Source: Ureibacillus acetophenoni
GTDB lineage: Bacteria > Bacillota > Bacilli > Bacillales_A > Planococcaceae
Direction: 5' to 3'
Assembly: GCF_900220965.1 (NCBI RefSeq)
Contig: NZ_OBQC01000003.1
Coordinates: forward strand, 248,001-312,000
Length of the DNA stretch: 64,000 nt
Shown here: positions 60,909 to 64,000 of the stretch, in pieces
How positions within the stretch are numbered: position 1 is the first letter of the stretch
Layout: each line of letters opens with the position of its first letter
Notes under the pieces: model-generated
Seen by the model: the letters and a program-made list of their open reading frames with translations, nothing else
What the model was told of the DNA's origin: nothing
The model's database searches: none
Made by a program: the position numbers and the translations under genes

Positions 60909-63188
60909 TCACTTCATCTCATTTAACAATAGGGATAATATTTTAATAACTTTGTCTTTATTATTTTGCAAGCTGTCTTGCGCTCCAATACACGATGGAC
61001 AACCATTTTCACAAGGACACGTATCTACATGTTGAATAGCTTCTTCTAAAATTGAATCTAAAATATCATATACTTTTTCACTCAATCCAATTCCACCGGG
61101 ATAACTATCATAAATGAACAATGTAGGTTTTTCATTGTGTATCGATTTAACTTGAGGAACGACAGATAAGTCTTTTCGATCACAGTGAATGTATAACGGT
61201 ACAAAGGATCCGATTGCATATGCTGCACCAGTTAATGCATCTGTTAACATATCTTCAGACCAATTTTCAGGCATTTCAAAAGAAAGCCACGTAGAATTTG
61301 TATGCATCTCAAGTGGCGGAATATGAATTTTTCCAGAACCGATATTTTCGTGTGTGTTAAAGCGAATTTTTTTGAAGATCGTTGGGATTGCAAGTAGGCT
61401 GACATCACCGTAACCTAATATAGCGGATTGATAGGATTTCGTCTTATCTTCACTTAAGACTTTTAGCTCTACTGCTAAATTTGCATCCGTGAAATAATCT
61501 ACATCAACCTCTCTTACAAAGGCCTTCTTTTCTTCCCAATCTAGTTTTTCTACTTGGTATTGAACCCCCTGATGAAGATAAATAGCCTCTTCATGGAGTA
61601 GTGTCATGGCACTATATGTATCCATTTCACCAATCACTTTTGTCGAACCAGGGATTGACCAATCAATAATCACTACATTCTCTTGTGCAGCAGAACGTAA
61701 GCTAATTTCGTGGGCTGGGAACCTGTCACTCATCCAATGCCAATTCGAACTCGTCTTTAATAGTACTCCCTCTTCTTCTAAAAAGGCTAAAAGTTCTTGC
61801 ACCTCAAATTCACCATAAGTGTCTGTCATTGAAAATGGTAGTTCAAAAGAAGCGCATTTTAAATGTTCCATTAATATAAGAATGTTTTCTGGATTAATTA
61901 ATGCCTCTTCCGGAGAACTTCCTAACATATATTTCGGATGGTTTACTACGTACTGATCCAGTGCGGTTGCTCCTGCAACATAAATAATTAATGCGGAGTC
62001 TTGTCTTCTTCCTGCACGACCGGCTTGTTGCCAAGCACTTGCTATATTACCAGGATACCCAGTCATAACACATGCTTGTAATTGACCAATATCAACACCA
62101 AGTTCTAATGCATTTGTACTAACTACAACTTGAATCGTTCCATCTCTCAATCCTTTTTCAATGGATCTTCGCTCACTAGGTAAATAACCCCCTCGATAAC
62201 CTCGAATGGATTCATCTTGTATTTTCTTTTTTGTTAATTCTTTTAAATACGTGACAAGCATTTCAACACGAACACGAGATTTTGCAAAGACAATCGTTTG
62301 AATTCCAGCTTCATGAAGTTTAGTCGTTAAATCACGTACTTCCAACACACTACTTCTTCGAACTCCAAAAGTAGGATGTACGATAGGAGGATTATAAAAT
62401 AAGAATGTTTTCTTTCCAACTGGTGCACCCGAATCGGCGATCAGTTGGTGTGATGTATTTGTTAACTTCTCCGCCAGTTCTTTTGGATTTAAAATTGTAG
62501 CTGAAGTACATATAAAAATAGGATCACTACCATAAAACTGACAAATTCTTTTTAATCGTCTTATTACATGTGCGACATGACTACCAAAAACACCTTTGTA
62601 TGTATGTAATTCATCGATAACAATATATTTTAAGTTTTCGAAAAGAGAAACCCATTTTGTATGATGTGGCAAAATACCCGAATGGAGCATATCTGGATTA
62701 GTCATAACAATATGGCCGGCTTTTCTAATTTTTTGTCGAATGGCTGGTGCAGTATCACCGTCATATGTATAACTAAATATTTCTTCTTCCATACTTTCTA
62801 TCAAATTATTTAAATCTGTCTTTTGATCTTGTGCTAACGCTTTTGTAGGAAATAAATAGATTGCTCGACTCGAAGGATCTTGTAAAATTTGCTGTAATAC
62901 AGGTAAATGATAACATAGGGACTTCCCTGAAGCTGTTGGTGTAACTGCTGTAAATGATTGTCCACTAGTTGCATAATCATAGGCTTGTCGTTGGTGAGTA
63001 TAGAGCTGACCAATTCCTCTATCAATTAAAGCCTTTTTAATAGAAGGATGCAATTGTTCAGGAAAAGGTGCGTACTGAGCAGGTTTTGCCTCTAACGTTT
63101 CAATATGTAAGATATTTTGTTTCATATCCGGATCGTTTTTCCAGCTTTGAACGATTTCGTCGACGGATTTCTTCTTATTTAACTGCAT
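60909..63188 (-). CDS. mrfA: MrfA-like DEAH-box helicase (YprA)
   Basis: This 759-residue superfamily 2 helicase has motif I TPTASGKSLCYHLPV near residue 83, motif II IVIDELHTYKG and motif VI QQAGRAGRRQDSALI. The C-terminal DUF1998 domain ends in CPCENGCPSCIGA, a four-Cys metal site. MrfA is the helicase of the mitomycin-repair pair with MrfB. I use the ATG at 63188, eight bases after AGGAGGG; an earlier start at 63302 would overlap yppE. It follows yppE by a single base and belongs to one operon with it. Confidence 0.93.
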   Translation of the reverse strand: MQLNKKKSVDEIVQSWKNDPDMKQNILHIETLEAKPAQYAPFPEQLHPSIKKALIDRGIGQLYTHQRQAYDYATSGQSFTAVTPTASGKSLCYHLPVLQQILQDPSSRAIYLFPTKALAQDQKTDLNNLIESMEEEIFSYTYDGDTAPAIRQKIRKAGHIVMTNPDMLHSGILPHHTKWVSLFENLKYIVIDELHTYKGVFGSHVAHVIRRLKRICQFYGSDPIFICTSATILNPKELAEKLTNTSHQLIADSGAPVGKKTFLFYNPPIVHPTFGVRRSSVLEVRDLTTKLHEAGIQTIVFAKSRVRVEMLVTYLKELTKKKIQDESIRGYRGGYLPSERRSIEKGLRDGTIQVVVSTNALELGVDIGQLQACVMTGYPGNIASAWQQAGRAGRRQDSALIIYVAGATALDQYVVNHPKYMLGSSPEEALINPENILILMEHLKCASFELPFSMTDTYGEFEVQELLAFLEEEGVLLKTSSNWHWMSDRFPAHEISLRSAAQENVVIIDWSIPGSTKVIGEMDTYSAMTLLHEEAIYLHQGVQYQVEKLDWEEKKAFVREVDVDYFTDANLAVELKVLSEDKTKSYQSAILGYGDVSLLAIPTIFKKIRFNTHENIGSGKIHIPPLEMHTNSTWLSFEMPENWSEDMLTDALTGAAYAIGSFVPLYIHCDRKDLSVVPQVKSIHNEKPTLFIYDSYPGGIGLSEKVYDILDSILEEAIQHVDTCPCENGCPSCIGAQDSLQNNKDKVIKILSLLLNEMK

Positions 63189-63189
63189 A

Positions 63190-63546
63190 TTATTTACCCT
63201 CCTGTAAGAAGCGTAAAATATTCGATAATGTATAGTGAACAGATTGAATGGATTGAATAATTCTCTTTTTACTTGTTTCCTTATAAAAGGACTGCACAAC
63301 AAATTGGTTCATAGCATCTACCACGTTTGCTATTTGAACCTCATGTACATATTTCGGCTGATTTTTGCGAATCCAATTGTTTGCTGCAAGTTGCCACTCG
63401 TTTAACATAGCTTGTATTCGATCTGCGTAAGGTTTTACTTCTTCAAAAAACAAAGGTGTTGCGTCCATCTCACGCATTTTAAAAAAGCGGTCGACAGACG
63501 CATCACACTCTTCTATTAATTGTTTTGTTTGTTCGATCAATGTCAT
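63190..63546 (-). CDS. yppE: YppE-family protein (DUF1798)
   Basis: This 118-residue, all-helical protein matches the DUF1798 family (B. subtilis YppE), a four-helix bundle with no known activity. The start is the ATG at 63546, with GAGGTAACGAAAA upstream; the ATG at 63567 is less well placed. It lies directly upstream of the mrfA helicase and overlaps no other gene, in the same order as in B. subtilis. Confidence 0.85.
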   Translation of the reverse strand: MTLIEQTKQLIEECDASVDRFFKMREMDATPLFFEEVKPYADRIQAMLNEWQLAANNWIRKNQPKYVHEVQIANVVDAMNQFVVQSFYKETSKKRIIQSIQSVHYTLSNILRFLQEGK

Positions 63547-63572
63547 TTTCGTTACCTCTATAAACATTTTTA

Positions 63573-63791
63573 CTATTTATAGTGTACCAAAAATTTACGA
63601 GAATCACTACTATAAGGGGAACAAGTATTCTTTACATGAAATTGCTTTTCTGCTAAGCTTACTTTCTGATGAGTGTTTAATAGACTAGTTAAAAATGCAT
63701 CATTCATAGCGTTTCGTTCATTTTCTATTTTTCTACTTAGCATCTCATCAATACAATCTATTTGTGTTAGAAGCATTTGAATTCTATTCAA
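63573..63791 (-). CDS. Small hypothetical protein
   Basis: The 72-residue product starts at a TTG with GGAGG nine bases before it. It is mostly helical in its first half (LLTQIDCIDEMLSRKIENER) and ends in a Ser/Tyr-rich tail. I do not recognise it. It is 26 bases upstream of yppE and is probably in the same transcript. B. subtilis has small genes such as yppF in this place. Confidence 0.55.
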   Translation of the reverse strand: MNRIQMLLTQIDCIDEMLSRKIENERNAMNDAFLTSLLNTHQKVSLAEKQFHVKNTCSPYSSDSRKFLVHYK

Positions 63792-63901
63792 ACTGACCAA
63801 CCTCCTTAGCAAGTATATTCCTTGTATCAATTGAAATTCCTTTCGGCTTGTCAAAACTAGACATAGGATGCTAAAAGAAGAAAAAATTCGATAATCTTTC
63901 G

Positions 63902-63999
63902 TCCCGGTGCAAGCGTCTGTAAAACGCCCATTTCAAATTATGAGGAAAAAATAATATCTTTTTAGTAGGAGTACAACGGTCGCTAACACCCCGATTGGT
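63902..63999. repeat. Dispersed repeat, copy B (about 98 bp)
   Basis: The ends match those of copy A at 54872. The left end begins TCCCGGTGCAAGCGTCTGTA and the right end closes with CGCTAACACCCCGATTGGT. The AT-rich middle differs. The window ends one base later, so any neighbouring palindromes like those beside copy A cannot be seen. Confidence 0.65.
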
Positions 64000-64000
64000 C

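Noticed and set aside
63902-64000. tRNA or riboswitch in the repeat element
   Set aside because: No cloverleaf, T-loop or known aptamer core could be drawn, and only the ends match copy A.

Overview
The window looks like a low-GC, spore-forming Bacillales chromosome, most like the Lysinibacillus/Ureibacillus/Viridibacillus group (Planococcaceae). This is inferred from AT-rich intergenic DNA, strong AGGAGG-type ribosome sites, a B-type RNase P RNA, the Bacillus-type run ypsC-rnpB-gpsB-yprB-yprA-yppE, a two-headed bacterial dynamin (DynA), a type II pantothenate kinase (CoaW) and a ba3-type oxidase with a CoxIIA subunit. No rRNA, tRNA, CRISPR array, prophage or intact insertion sequence was seen.

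Region 1 (1-5.5 kb) is a metal-related locus. A large multicopper oxidase resembling the Mn(II) oxidase MnxG runs off the left edge. Two small MnxE/MnxF-like proteins and a 232-residue protein lie upstream of it, followed by a CopC-CopD copper protein and a strikingly His/Cys-rich repeat protein. Region 2 (5.5-39 kb) is mostly housekeeping and central metabolism: topoisomerase III, aspartase, a DMT exporter, an ABC-F ATPase with a CvfC/YpgR protein, an HD hydrolase, formate-THF ligase, a cold-shock protein, a Cys-tRNA(Pro) deacylase, stand-alone CoaB with a LysR regulator, CoaW, an RNase HI-like protein, a squalene/phytoene synthase, a LysE exporter, D-serine ammonia-lyase, glutamate dehydrogenase, oligoendopeptidase F, malic enzyme, a secreted stalk-domain protein, a sulfurtransferase and DynA.

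Region 3 (39-42.2 kb) holds a CheX-like gene and a ba3-type cytochrome oxidase operon. That operon is preceded by a perfect Fnr/Crp-type palindrome, a cre-like box and a plausible -10. Region 4 (42.4-54.7 kb) is the most distinctive accessory block: a SARP/MalT-like giant regulator, then a probable operon encoding a Liv-type ABC importer and four acyl-metabolism enzymes (KASIII-like synthase, alpha/beta hydrolase, SDR, AMP-forming acyl-CoA ligase). A cre-like box sits just ahead of its first gene, so it looks like a catabolite-repressed uptake-and-degradation pathway for an unknown acyl or carboxylic substrate.

Region 5 (55-64 kb) is conserved DNA repair, RNA and division genes: a DinG-like helicase, YpsC methyltransferase, rnpB, gpsB, and mrfB-mrfA for mitomycin-type damage. 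Two copies of an approximately 97-bp intergenic repeat (54.87 and 63.90 kb) and a GC-rich structured element (42.19 kb) stand out as probable dispersed repeats. Several genes (copCD, doxX, yqxD) appear to use non-standard start codons or, for copCD, carry a start-region frameshift.
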